Below the pieces are notes generated by a model that ran no database searches, was not told where the DNA came from, and saw only the letters and a list, made by a program, of their open reading frames with translations. 64,000 nucleotides of DNA, taken from Brevibacterium paucivorans (GTDB taxonomy: Bacteria > Actinomycetota > Actinomycetes > Actinomycetales > Brevibacteriaceae). Position 1 is the first letter of the stretch. Every line of letters begins with the position of its first letter. This document shows, piece after piece, positions 16,406 through 25,191 of this stretch. The DNA is taken from positions 1,240,001-1,304,000 of the forward strand of contig NZ_JAFBCP010000001.1 of the NCBI RefSeq assembly GCF_016907735.1, given 5' to 3'. A program made the translations under genes and the position numbers.

Positions 16406-17743
16406 ATGTCTTGGTCAGTTGGGGAGTGGACTCCGCCCGACGACGAGCGGCGTCCACGCGACCGCTGGGGCGGGACGTACTGGTCGTATCAACCGTTTTC
16501 GCTCATTGAACCTGACTGGCGTATTGATCCCGAGGCGGCTACTGAAGCCAGTCGGGTAGAAAGACGCATCCGAGCTCAGAAGTTCCATGAGTCAACTGGA
16601 AAGCTCGAAGCAATATCGCGTTACCTCCTGCGGAGCGAAGCAGTATCGAGCTCCTACATAGAGGGCCTGCGCTCTAATGCTCAGAACATTGTCTTCGAAG
16701 AACTCAAGCGGCTCGAGCGCACCGGGACTGTCGTTACCAACTCCGGGAACACCTCGGCGGCGGCTGAAGTTGCGGACAACATCGCCGCACTCACAAGCGC
16801 TGTTAATCGCCTGGGCGCGGCGGAGAGCATCACGTGGTCCGACATTGAGGCGTTGCAGGCAGAACTTGTGCCCGAGCTGAGTCAGCCGGGTACGCGCGAC
16901 AGACAGAACTGGGTGGGTGGCAGCGACATCCACCCAGGTCAAGCGGAGTTCATTCCGCCCGCACCGGCGGATCTCATGCCGGCAGTGCAGGACCTGGTGG
17001 AGTTTATGAACGGCGCGGCGACGGGTTCTCTTATTCAGGCTGGAATGGTACACGCGCAGTTCGAAACTTTGCACCCGTTTGCTGATGGCAATGGGCGTAT
17101 TGGGCGAGCGCTCATTCACACTGTGTTGGTTCGCGGTGGTCTGACGGAAGGTTCGGTGTTGCCGATCAGTCAGGTGCTTCTGACCCGTTCAGATGAATAT
17201 GTCACCGGGTTGATGGCTTTCCGTGGCATCCCGCATGGTGCCGATTTGGCTACCGAGTCTGAGCCTGCGCGTGAGTTAAGCATCAGTGAAGGCGTCAACG
17301 CGTGGCTTGCGCACTTCATCTCTGCGGCAGATGACGCTGTGAATTTAGCGACCGCGCTTAAGGCTGAGCTCGATGAGTTTGACCGTGATAGCCGTGAGAT
17401 CATTGCGGCCCATGCGCAACGGACCGGGACCAGAATTCCTCGAAGCGATTCAACCGTGTGGAAGATCCTCGATGTGTTGCCGAAACTTCCAGCGTTGACG
17501 ATCGATGTGGCCGCTCGGCTGACCGGCACAACAGCAACGTCGGCGCAGAGCGCCCTTGAACACCTTGTGGTGGCCGGCGTTTTGGAGAAGCGAAGTGTCG
17601 ACAAGGGTAAACGCGGATACGTGTCTAACGACCTCTTGAACTTGCTGAACTCAACTCAGCGGAAGTGGGCGAGCACACGGTTCGATACACGAATAAGCCC
17701 ACCGGGAAGGCCAGCGCCGGGAAGTCTGCCTGAGAGGCGCTAG
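16406..17743 (+). CDS. Fic domain AMP-transferase with N-terminal inhibitory helix and C-terminal winged helix
   Basis: The catalytic Fic motif is complete: HPFADGNGRIGR near residue 225 (445-aa protein). Fic enzymes transfer AMP, or another nucleotide moiety, to hydroxyl side chains of target proteins. An N-terminal segment SSSYIEGLRS near residue 75 matches the (S/T)xxxE(G/N) inhibitory motif, making this a class II, self-inhibited Fic. The C-terminal third contains a winged-helix-like segment (TIDVAARLTGTTATSAQSALEHL, then VLEKRSVDKGKRGY). The ATG at 16406 is chosen for its GAAAGG site 9 bases upstream; starts at 16379 or TTG 16370 would run into the operator. Confidence 0.9.
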   Translation: MSWSVGEWTPPDDERRPRDRWGGTYWSYQPFSLIEPDWRIDPEAATEASRVERRIRAQKFHESTGKLEAISRYLLRSEAVSSSYIEGLRSNAQNIVFEELKRLERTGTVVTNSGNTSAAAEVADNIAALTSAVNRLGAAESITWSDIEALQAELVPELSQPGTRDRQNWVGGSDIHPGQAEFIPPAPADLMPAVQDLVEFMNGAATGSLIQAGMVHAQFETLHPFADGNGRIGRALIHTVLVRGGLTEGSVLPISQVLLTRSDEYVTGLMAFRGIPHGADLATESEPARELSISEGVNAWLAHFISAADDAVNLATALKAELDEFDRDSREIIAAHAQRTGTRIPRSDSTVWKILDVLPKLPALTIDVAARLTGTTATSAQSALEHLVVAGVLEKRSVDKGKRGYVSNDLLNLLNSTQRKWASTRFDTRISPPGRPAPGSLPERR

Positions 17744-17777
17744 TTGTAGTGACCGGGGACGTTGATTGAAGCGGTGG

Positions 17778-17808
17778 TTGACCTTGTCCCAGCGTCAATG
17801 TTTACAGT
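17778..17808 (+). promoter_or_regulatory. MerR-type promoter of the DUF2268/MerR operon
   Basis: TTGACC (17778-17783) and TACAGT (17803-17808) are separated by 19 bases. This long spacer is typical of promoters activated by MerR-family proteins through DNA distortion. The expected transcription start falls within a few bases of the ATG at 17817, implying a leaderless or nearly leaderless transcript. A MerR/TipAS gene is second in the unit. Confidence 0.6.
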
Positions 17809-17816
17809 CAAGCGTT

Positions 17817-18725
17817 ATGACCATTTCATTGATTGACAGCGCCTCTGCGATGGCGCAGATTTTGGATGTAGCCCCCGATCTGCGGGCGGATCTAGTGAGA
17901 GAGATGTGGGCGCCCATGGCCGGCATGTACCACTTCATTCCTGACGGGCTAGATATGGCGTCCGTCCACCGTCAAAACCTCGGTTTCGACTGGGAGAACA
18001 CTACGGACCAGCTACACGAGGGTTTGAAGGTACTGGTGGAGGCTGATGCGTGGAAGCGAGTCGCTGGGGCGCTTGAGGCGGGAGTCGCCGCTTTGCAGGA
18101 CGCCGATCCGAGCGTGATCGTGCCGGATCTCAAGGTGTTGCTCCTGCTCGGCGATCCAACCAACGACCATTTTCTCAATGAGGTTCAGGGCTTGTCGGGG
18201 TTCGGCGGAATCAGTGGCTACATAGCAATCACGGTGTGGCCCACCCAGCGCGTCCTCGACCGGCTCGAAGCCATCGCCGTCCATGAGCTCCATCACAATG
18301 TCCGCTATTCGCCCGGCGGTATCGTATGGAACCCCAACACAGTGACGGTTGGGGAGCACATCATCTCCGAGGGCCTCGCAGACACATTCGCCGCAGAACT
18401 CTACGGCGACACTGGATACACTCACTTCGTGGCGGATGCGACCCGCTCTGATGACCAGGTTCTTGCGAAGGTCGCGACCGGGCTTGATATCACCGGGATG
18501 CAGGACTTCGCGGCGTGGGTTCTCGGCGATGCCACAGCCCAACGTTTCGGTGGTTCGCCGGTGGGCCTGCCCACCGGCGCTGGGTATGCTGCCGGAGCGA
18601 GGCTGGTTGCCGCGTACGTCGAAGCCGAAGGCACGACCGCGGCGCAAAACGTACGTACCCCCGCGGCGGAAATCCTGTTGCAGGCTCTGCCTCGCCTTGG
18701 TCTTGCACCGTCCGGGCGCGGCTGA
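17817..18725 (+). CDS. DUF2268-type putative Zn-dependent protease
   Basis: The protein has about 302 aa and a zinc-protease motif HELHH near residue 158, followed about 30 residues later by the third ligand region, ISEGLADTFAAELYG. This HExxH...E spacing is the DUF2268 pattern of predicted metalloproteases. It has no signal peptide. The ATG at 17817 is preferred because the promoter's start site lies just upstream. It shares a promoter with the MerR/TipAS regulator 27 bases downstream and contains no CCGAGGT motif, so the pair may be an acquired module. Confidence 0.8.
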   Translation: MTISLIDSASAMAQILDVAPDLRADLVREMWAPMAGMYHFIPDGLDMASVHRQNLGFDWENTTDQLHEGLKVLVEADAWKRVAGALEAGVAALQDADPSVIVPDLKVLLLLGDPTNDHFLNEVQGLSGFGGISGYIAITVWPTQRVLDRLEAIAVHELHHNVRYSPGGIVWNPNTVTVGEHIISEGLADTFAAELYGDTGYTHFVADATRSDDQVLAKVATGLDITGMQDFAAWVLGDATAQRFGGSPVGLPTGAGYAAGARLVAAYVEAEGTTAAQNVRTPAAEILLQALPRLGLAPSGRG

Positions 18726-18752
18726 CGACTAAGACGTGATGAGGAGTACGTG

Positions 18753-19532
18753 ATGGAGTGGACCGTTAAGGAACTCGCCGAACGAGCAGGGATAAGCGGT
18801 CGCGCATTGCGCTACTACCATCGCATCGGGCTGCTTCAGCCCGACCGTGTCGGGTCCAACGGCTATCGCTACTACGGACGCGAGTCGGTCGCACGCCTAC
18901 AGCACATCCTTCTCCTTCGAGACACAGGGATGGCTCTTACCGAGATTGCCACGGTACTCGACGCGCAGGATACCCCCAACGCTGAGATAGAAGCGCTTCA
19001 GGCCCACCTTCGGCGACTAGAAGCGGACAGGCAGACACTTGAGCGTCGCATTACCGCAGTTCAGCACACGTTGAAGATGCGCCGAGAAGGTCGCGCGCCT
19101 CAGATGGACGTGATGCTCCAGGGCTTCAACGATGACTACGAAGCCGAGGTTGTTGAACGTTGGGGACGCGACGCGTTCGAAGCATCAAATCAGTGGTGGC
19201 ATGGTAAGTCCGTTCGCGAACAACAGACATGGAAGGCTGACACGGAGGCACTCCTGGCGCGCTGGCGCGAACTCCAGGAAGCTGGCCACGAGCCCGATTC
19301 CACAGCCGCCCAAGAACAGGCGTCCGCGCACATGAACTGGTTCGCTCAAATCCCTGGAACGCCAACACATTCCGGCGACAAAGAGAAGTCCACCGCGATG
19401 GTTCTCGGAGTCGCGGACCAGTACGAATCGAATCCCGATTTTCATCTGACTTTCGGTAGCGAGGCTGCTGCACGATTCGCTGCCGACGCGCTCCGCAATC
19501 ACATAAGGCACCTGCCGGAACACCGTGGCTAA
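18753..19532 (+). CDS. MerR family regulator with TipAS-like ligand domain
   Basis: The N-terminal MerR winged helix is clear: WTVKELAERAGISGRALRYYHRIGLL, followed by NGYRYYG and the first part of a dimerisation helix. Residues about 130-255 form an all-helical TipAS-type domain (QGFNDDYEAEVVERWG, WWHGKSVREQQTW), which in TipA binds thiopeptide antibiotics and in relatives other amphipathic drugs. It probably activates the 19-bp-spacer promoter upstream of its partner gene. GTG 18750 is an equally possible start three bases earlier. Confidence 0.88.
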   Translation: MEWTVKELAERAGISGRALRYYHRIGLLQPDRVGSNGYRYYGRESVARLQHILLLRDTGMALTEIATVLDAQDTPNAEIEALQAHLRRLEADRQTLERRITAVQHTLKMRREGRAPQMDVMLQGFNDDYEAEVVERWGRDAFEASNQWWHGKSVREQQTWKADTEALLARWRELQEAGHEPDSTAAQEQASAHMNWFAQIPGTPTHSGDKEKSTAMVLGVADQYESNPDFHLTFGSEAAARFAADALRNHIRHLPEHRG

Positions 19533-19594
19533 GACGGCGAGCAGGAACGCTGCGATGCGTTCAAGAACAGGTGGCCTGTACCGAACCTGACACG

Positions 19595-20761
19595 CTAACT
19601 GTGGAGTCGCACCAGGGTACGCAAACGCTCCAGCCCAGGGGAGGCGGGGCCGTGAGCGGGAAGTTCCGTTAGAGCGGTCCGGGTTGCCACCTCGGCGGTG
19701 TGTTCATCCAGGTCAGCGCCGATCACCACCAGCGCGCTCCCGGCCACAGTGTCTTTTGCGCGAGAAGCAAAAACGTTGGGCCCCACCGCCTGCACCACGA
19801 ACGCTTGCGTGCCCCGGCCGGTGGGCACGGTGACAAACCCCTTCGCCCGATACGCACCCGGCGGAAGATTCTCAAGGAAGTCGAGAATCACCTCGGCGTT
19901 GACCGCCCCAGGCACCTCCACGGTGACGGAGTGGGCGTGCGTGTGGTCGTGAGCGGGTGCGTCGATTGCGGCAAGGCGCGCTTCGTCGCGCTCGCGGTAG
20001 GAGGCCATGAAGAGGTCGTGGAGGGGAAGTTCGGTTTGTTGCCACTGGGGGTTGGTGGGGTTGGTTTCCCCGGCCGAGGTGGTAGCGGCTTTGGTGTTGG
20101 GTCCGGATGAGCCGTCAAAGAGGAGGTGCGGGTCGATCCTGCCCAGGACGGTGCCCACGACGTGTGCGCGAGGGTTGCGACTGTGCACACGGTCGCGGAT
20201 CTTGCTCATGTGTGCGTCGCGCTGACCGGGTGGAATCAGGTCGAGTTTGTTGACGAGCAGCAGGGTGGCCACTGCATAGCGAAGAGGTGGGATGCCGCCG
20301 TGATCGACGGTGGAAAAGTGTTCGGACGCGTCGATCACGTCGATGACGCCGCCTAAGCGGAAACGACCTCGGCCCCAGCGGGAGACCAGGCGGGCTAAGG
20401 TGAGTGGTTCGGCGAAACCGCTGGCTTCAACCACGATCGCGTCGAGTTGATGTTTGGGTGCGGCCATGGCGGCGAGGGCGTCCTCGAGGCCACCGGCATC
20501 GGTGAGGCAACAGATGCAGCCGCCAGAAATGGCGACTGGTTCGTTGACCTGATTGCTGATCAGTCCGGCGTCGATGTTGAGTTCACCAAAGTCGTTGACA
20601 ATCACTCCCACTCGCGCGCTGGGGTGACGGAGCAGGTTGTTCAGCACGCTGGTTTTGCCGGCACCCAGGTAGCCGGTCAGCAGGATCACCGGGACGGGTG
20701 AGCGCACGTGGGTGAGGTGCGTGGCGGAGTGGGTGCCGTGGCCCTGGTTCGTGTGCGTCAC
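19595..20761 (-). CDS. COG0523 (CobW/P47K) family metallochaperone GTPase
   Basis: This 388-aa protein has a Walker A motif GYLGAGKT near residue 30, the family metal-binding motif GGCICC near 80, the switch-region motif EASGFAEP and the base-recognition motif NKLD. The N-terminus (HGTHSATHLTH) and a later HDHTHAHS segment are His-rich, as in zinc chaperones of this family. A C-terminal CobW_C domain (RAKGFVTVPTGRG) follows. The GTG start at 20761 is the only good start. I see no convincing Zur box upstream. Confidence 0.87.
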   Translation of the reverse strand: MTHTNQGHGTHSATHLTHVRSPVPVILLTGYLGAGKTSVLNNLLRHPSARVGVIVNDFGELNIDAGLISNQVNEPVAISGGCICCLTDAGGLEDALAAMAAPKHQLDAIVVEASGFAEPLTLARLVSRWGRGRFRLGGVIDVIDASEHFSTVDHGGIPPLRYAVATLLLVNKLDLIPPGQRDAHMSKIRDRVHSRNPRAHVVGTVLGRIDPHLLFDGSSGPNTKAATTSAGETNPTNPQWQQTELPLHDLFMASYRERDEARLAAIDAPAHDHTHAHSVTVEVPGAVNAEVILDFLENLPPGAYRAKGFVTVPTGRGTQAFVVQAVGPNVFASRAKDTVAGSALVVIGADLDEHTAEVATRTALTELPAHGPASPGLERLRTLVRLHS

Positions 20762-20883
20762 GCGATACAGGGTAATGAATCGCTAGTGTGGGGGCTACCA
20801 GGTGCGGTGATGGGACATGCTTGGCGGTGAGTGTGCTCATGCGTTTGGTGGTGGCTACAGCGCAGGAACTCGCTCGCAGCTTA

Positions 20884-21372
20884 CTAAGGCTGCAGAATTA
20901 GTCGCGCGCCAGTCTTTCTGAGCATCCCAAACGTATCGACAGTGTTTACTTTCATTGCCTTACACACGTCGGGTATGAGGATTCGTCTACGTGCCTTTGG
21001 TTGCGGTTTTTCCATGGTGACAATTGTGTGTCCGTGTGCCATGGCATACGCAATTAGTAGGTAATCGGCATGATTGCTAGTGAACTCCGTGACTGCCGAA
21101 GGCTTGAAATTCTGCGAATGTGCCCAGGTTGAAAGATGGGCAAAATGTTGTGTGGTTTGTTGGTCGATCTGCCTGAAGAATGAGGCATGGGTGTCTGCCC
21201 ATTCGGCGAGCTCGTCATCGCCTACGAGAAGTTCACTACGCACCGCCTCGATACTGCAGGCAATAGATTGCTGATGAACCAGCTCAAGCCACGTCCAAAA
21301 ACCAGGAGCGATATCAGCTGCGTAGTATCGGTTCTTGGCCTCGATGAAAACATTGGAGTCGAGCAAGTACAT
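20884..21372 (-). CDS. DUF4411 PIN-like protein (putative toxin)
   Basis: This 162-aa protein begins MYLLDSNVFIEAKNRYY, a PIN-type first strand with the catalytic Asp. Further acidic positions lie in ELLVGDDELAEW and HADYLLIAYAMAHGHTIVTME, the latter matching the conserved C-terminal PIN motif. DUF4411 proteins are predicted ribonuclease toxins and are often paired with an ImmA/IrrE-type partner. Here the ATG overlaps the stop region of the upstream HTH-ImmA gene, indicating translational coupling. The pair is more AT-rich than its surroundings and lacks the CCGAGGT motif. Confidence 0.82.
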   Translation of the reverse strand: MYLLDSNVFIEAKNRYYAADIAPGFWTWLELVHQQSIACSIEAVRSELLVGDDELAEWADTHASFFRQIDQQTTQHFAHLSTWAHSQNFKPSAVTEFTSNHADYLLIAYAMAHGHTIVTMEKPQPKARRRILIPDVCKAMKVNTVDTFGMLRKTGARLILQP

Positions 21373-22529
21373 TAGGCAATCCCCAGTTCGCTTGCCATGG
21401 TGTCAAACGTCGAGCGTTTCTTTGTGCCTAGTAATTGATACGCCTGACGATATGCCGTGGACCCTTCCATAGCACTTGCAATAACGGCGCTGGCAAACGT
21501 GCGACTAAGCCGAGTGAGCTGAGTGTTGTAGAAATTACCCCCAGGTTTTGAAGGTTTTCGGGAGGCTAAAATCTCACCGATTCTCTTTTGTTCGGTTACA
21601 TAGCGTGCGCGGTACTCTTCCCACGTAATCAAGTGGGCGTCGAAAAGCCGCTTGAGAATAACCAAGGTACTGACCTGGAACGTGTTGGACAAACGTTCGA
21701 GCTCCTCAACAGATTCTTCGCCGGAAAAGTCATGTTCTAGAGCATCGAGCGGTACTAGAACTTCGGCGGCAACCTGATTGCACCACTCTTCTTCACGCAT
21801 GCCGTTTTCCAGGTGCGTGGAAGCGTCAGACAAGGCGCTGGAGCCCAGAATGATGTGTGCGAACTCGTGAATCAGGGTAAAAATCTGTGCCGCTTTTGTG
21901 TCAGCACCGTTGACGAAGATCAACGGTACTAAGGGGTCTGCAAGTGCAAAACCTCGAAACTCTTGCGGGTTGAGTTTACGGTGGGTGTTCGTACCAACAA
22001 CGCCGTTGATCATGACTAAGACCCCAAGGCTTTCAATACGGTCAATTAGTTGGCGAATCGTCTGCTGCCGACTTAGGGCACTGTTGTGATCTAGGCTCGG
22101 CAGACCTAGCTTCTCCCTCATGTGACGTGCCACAACTGTAGCTGGTGTTGCAGTAGTCACGTGTGGGATGAGGCTTGGCGGTTCTACATCGTTCGTCTGC
22201 GCGTATGTGCGGTACCAGTCCTGTCGATCCTGACACGAATAAATCGTGTCGAGCAGATCCACCGAGGGCCGTGGTACTTGCTTATTGCCAAACGTTCGCA
22301 TGTCGGGAATGGGGACGGTTTCTTCCGGCGGTTCCGGTAAGAACATGAGTCCTATGGGAGCATGAGTATCGCGAGCGAACTTTTCGAGTTGTTTTAGTGT
22401 GGGTTTTTTCACTCCAGCGACCCAGTCGCTAAAGTTTGGTGCGCGACTGATTGTAGTTTCGCGGTCCCATCCCGCTCGTTCGACTGCCCACTTCAAAAGC
22501 CTGGGCTGAACTTCAACTCGAACGCTCAT
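21372..22529 (-). CDS. XRE-like and ImmA/IrrE metallopeptidase domain protein (putative antitoxin/regulator)
   Basis: The 385-aa protein has an N-terminal helix-turn-helix-like segment (LKWAVERAGWDRETTI followed by FSDWVAGVKKPTLKQLEKFARDTH) and a central zinc-peptidase motif, LIHEFAHIILG, near residue 235, with a downstream acidic ligand region (EEEWCNQVAAEVLVP). This is the COG2856-type fusion found with mobile elements and TA modules. The ATG at 22529 lies 8 bases after GGGAGG. It sits immediately upstream of the DUF4411 gene; a role in repressing the operon and controlling the toxin is inferred. Confidence 0.85.
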   Translation of the reverse strand: MSVRVEVQPRLLKWAVERAGWDRETTISRAPNFSDWVAGVKKPTLKQLEKFARDTHAPIGLMFLPEPPEETVPIPDMRTFGNKQVPRPSVDLLDTIYSCQDRQDWYRTYAQTNDVEPPSLIPHVTTATPATVVARHMREKLGLPSLDHNSALSRQQTIRQLIDRIESLGVLVMINGVVGTNTHRKLNPQEFRGFALADPLVPLIFVNGADTKAAQIFTLIHEFAHIILGSSALSDASTHLENGMREEEWCNQVAAEVLVPLDALEHDFSGEESVEELERLSNTFQVSTLVILKRLFDAHLITWEEYRARYVTEQKRIGEILASRKPSKPGGNFYNTQLTRLSRTFASAVIASAMEGSTAYRQAYQLLGTKKRSTFDTMASELGIA

Positions 22530-22684
22530 CGTTTGCACCTCCCTTCATGACTCTGTGTAGTGTGCGTGCCTCTTCAATGCGCATAACTTTACCGGCCCAA
22601 AAACGGCAACACCGGGTTTTCCACAGGCCAGTGGCAACTAGACAAACCATTCCCTCATGGACCACATTTAGCTACGCTTTTCGT

Positions 22685-23311
22685 ATGGGACTGACAACAT
22701 CACTGATCCTCACAACAGAACCCGTAACGGCTGAGCAGCTCGAGGCCTGGGGACTGACCCCCACACAGGACAAAGGCGATCTGTGGACTGCATTCCATGA
22801 CCCGGCGAACCAGTTCTTTGCGGTGGCACGCCCCAGCGACTGGACCATCCTGTGGGACCCGGAAATGCTGATCGCGCCCCACTTCGAAACCGACTCGATC
22901 ACCCTGCCTGGCACCTGGCACGTCGCGAGCACCGTGTCCTCCATGAGCTTCGTGGATTACCGGGTGTTCGTCGATGGCACACTCGTCAGACACCTGCTTG
23001 CCGGTGATGAGGAGCTCAACGAAGGCACTCCGGTCGTTGATGAGTCTGCGTTCGTGTTCCGTGAGGAAGGTGGGGAAGAACCGGCCGAGGTGGATGGCGA
23101 CCTGCTTATCCAAGAACTTCCGCGCGCCGCGGGTGCAGTGGGCTCAGGCGAAGACGTGTTTGCCGTTGAAGGGCAGTACTTCACGTACCAGAAAACTGAG
23201 CCGGACCCCAACGCAGAGCCGTTTGCGGACCCGCAAAGCGAGGGCGACCTCGGCGGCGGGGAAAAGCCCCAGAAACAGTCCTTCTTTGGCAGACTGTTTG
23301 GTAAGAAATGA
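22685..23311 (+). CDS. Hypothetical protein, 208 aa
   Basis: I do not recognise the family. The first 150 residues look like a compact alpha/beta domain (SLILTTEPVTAEQLEAWGLTP, then WTILWDPEMLIAPHFE). The tail is acidic and Gly/Pro-rich and ends in a basic-hydrophobic motif, SFFGRLFGKK, which could contact the membrane. ATG 22685 is chosen because a TACGCT -10-like box lies about 8 bases upstream and no ribosome site exists, so the mRNA may be leaderless. It overlaps the flavoenzyme gene by four bases. Confidence 0.65.
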   Translation: MGLTTSLILTTEPVTAEQLEAWGLTPTQDKGDLWTAFHDPANQFFAVARPSDWTILWDPEMLIAPHFETDSITLPGTWHVASTVSSMSFVDYRVFVDGTLVRHLLAGDEELNEGTPVVDESAFVFREEGGEEPAEVDGDLLIQELPRAAGAVGSGEDVFAVEGQYFTYQKTEPDPNAEPFADPQSEGDLGGGEKPQKQSFFGRLFGKK

Positions 23312-24570
23312 GCTCGCGCACTACGCCTAACCTGCCCAACCCGCGCCCCACGCCCAACCAACAGTCGATCATCATCGTTGGTGGCGGAATCGTCGGCAGT
23401 TATCTGGCGTATGAGTGCGCGCTCGCCGGGTGGGAAGTGGACGTTTTTGACCCCCAGCCAGAGCCGGTCGCCTCGTACGCGAACGCCGGCATCATGGCGC
23501 TCAGTTACGCCCAACCTATGTCCAATCCGCGTGCTCTTGTCACCGGAGCCAGGGCCGTTCTTGCAGGTGGGGGAGGCATCGAGCTCGCCACCCCGATGCC
23601 ACTGAGCACGCTGGGTTGGTTGTCGAAGCTCGCGTGGGCCTCACGCCCCGGACACGCCAAACGCCACATCCGCACCATCTACAACATGGCACGCACCAGC
23701 GTGGACCTCTACGCCGAACTCGAGCAACGCGAATCGACCGACCTGCACCTGCGCCGAACCGGCTGGCTCTACGTGGCCACCTCGCCGAAAGCCCTGCGCG
23801 CTCAAGCCCGCGAAGCCGCCACCGTGGCCCCCGCCGGGGTTCGTAGCCAGTTCCTCGACGCCGCTGAAACCCGCGCCTGCGAACCCGCGCTCGCCAGTGA
23901 CATCGCCGGAGGAGTGTTCTACCCCGACGACGTTTCCTTCCACCCCGGCCACGTCACCGCAACCGTGCGCAACGCCGCCCAATCCCGAGGCGCCCGCTTC
24001 CACACAGCGACTGTCACCTCGGGGCGTGCAGCTTCAGATGGGAGAGTGGCGTGCGTGGAGACCGACCTCGGCGAGCACCACCGCGCCCGCCACGTCGTCA
24101 TTGCTGCCGGTGCGCAAAGCGACGAGGTTGCCCGCCTTTTTGGCGGTCGCGTAGCGGTGGAACCCGGCGTGGGCTGGAGTGTGGAGATTCCCACTGACGG
24201 GCCGGTGGCCTCGCGGGCGCTCATGAGTATTGAGGACCACGTGGTAATCAACCCAGCGGCCACGTGTGTGCGTTTATCTGGTGGAATGCGGTTTGGCGGT
24301 AAGCCGCGTACGGCACCAACGCCTGCCGAGATTGACGCTCTGGTACGTGCGGCCACCCGCGTTGTCCCGGCGGTGGGTGAGCTGGACCGGGAGGCTGCGG
24401 TTGCGCGGATCGGTAGCCGTCCCATGACCGCGGACGGGTTGCCAATCTTTAAAGAAATCGGCCGAGGTGTCGCTGTCCTTACCGGTCACGGCACCTTGGG
24501 AATGACGTTGGCGCCGTTTACGGCTCGGCGGGTGTTTGATCTGCTGTGTAATGCCACGCGCCTAGACTGA
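23308..24570 (+). CDS. DadA-type FAD-dependent oxidoreductase
   Basis: This 420-aa member of the DAO superfamily resembles the D-amino acid dehydrogenase small subunit, which oxidises D-amino acids and passes electrons to the respiratory chain. The FAD dinucleotide fold is near the start (IIIVGGGIVGSYLAYECALAG), followed by the DadA-like YANAGIMALSYAQP and the C-terminal GSRPMTADGLPIF and GHGTLGMTLAP segments. The ATG overlaps the previous TGA. It is possibly co-transcribed with the preceding small protein and the DUF488 gene four bases on. Confidence 0.85.
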   Translation: MSSRTTPNLPNPRPTPNQQSIIIVGGGIVGSYLAYECALAGWEVDVFDPQPEPVASYANAGIMALSYAQPMSNPRALVTGARAVLAGGGGIELATPMPLSTLGWLSKLAWASRPGHAKRHIRTIYNMARTSVDLYAELEQRESTDLHLRRTGWLYVATSPKALRAQAREAATVAPAGVRSQFLDAAETRACEPALASDIAGGVFYPDDVSFHPGHVTATVRNAAQSRGARFHTATVTSGRAASDGRVACVETDLGEHHRARHVVIAAGAQSDEVARLFGGRVAVEPGVGWSVEIPTDGPVASRALMSIEDHVVINPAATCVRLSGGMRFGGKPRTAPTPAEIDALVRAATRVVPAVGELDREAAVARIGSRPMTADGLPIFKEIGRGVAVLTGHGTLGMTLAPFTARRVFDLLCNATRLD

Positions 24571-24574
24571 AGTC

Positions 24575-25042
24575 ATGAAACGGGTTGAAACAGCCAAGAT
24601 CCATGACCTGCGATCCGGTGAGGTGGATTACCGGGGCACCGAAATCCTGGTAGACCGTTTGTGGCCACGCGGGGTGAAAAAGGACTCAGTGAATCTCCTC
24701 GCGCACCTTCCCAAGGTAGCGCCGTCACCTGAGCTACGTAAATGGTTTGGGCACGACCCAGATAAGTTCGAAGAGTTCAGTCAGAGGTACTGCCATGAAC
24801 TCGGTCAACAGCTGGCCGAACTCAACGAAACTCAGGGCCCTCACCAACCGAACACCAGCGCGAACACTAACGCGGGCCCACGAAACATAGATATACCCGA
24901 CGACGACCTCGGCCAACTATCCATTCTCATCGATACAGTGCGCACCAGCGACACCCCAGTGGTGCTTGTGTATGCAGCCAAAGACCGCACTCACAACCAC
25001 GCCAACGTGCTCGCCGAGTGGCTCAACGAACACATTTCGTAG
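24575..25042 (+). CDS. DUF488 family protein
   Basis: This 155-aa protein shows the DUF488 signature: ILVDRLWPRGVKK near residue 28, then LRKWFGHDPDKFEEFSQRY near 60 and a final LVYAAKDRTHNHANVLAEWL. The molecular function is not established. A non-conserved stretch of about 30 residues rich in Asn/Thr/Gly (GPHQPNTSANTNAGPRN) interrupts the domain between the second and third motifs. It is the last gene of the co-directional group and is followed by a strong hairpin. Confidence 0.85.
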   Translation: MKRVETAKIHDLRSGEVDYRGTEILVDRLWPRGVKKDSVNLLAHLPKVAPSPELRKWFGHDPDKFEEFSQRYCHELGQQLAELNETQGPHQPNTSANTNAGPRNIDIPDDDLGQLSILIDTVRTSDTPVVLVYAAKDRTHNHANVLAEWLNEHIS

Positions 25043-25074
25043 CAACGGCTTCACCGAAACACTCCGCGGAAACT

Positions 25075-25111
25075 GCGACGACCTCGGGCGGATAATGCCC
25101 GAGGTCGTCGC
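25075..25111. terminator. Bidirectional terminator built from an inverted CCGAGGT pair
   Basis: Perfect 15-bp arms GCGACGACCTCGGGC (25075-25089) and its complement (25097-25111) enclose a 7-base loop. It lies between the convergent DUF488 and nuclease genes. Each arm contains the ACCTCGG/CCGAGGT motif abundant across this window. Confidence 0.75.
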
Positions 25112-25191
25112 AGGTAGTCAGTCGACTTCTGTCAGAGTAGGGTCGGGCCAGCTGCCTGCGTGGCAGCCAACCAACCCGCCCCCGTATCCCT

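Noticed and set aside
20740..20883. Zur box upstream of the COG0523 GTPase
   Set aside because: Only a weak GGTAATGAATCG resemblance is present, with poor symmetry to the known TGATAATNATTATCA pattern.
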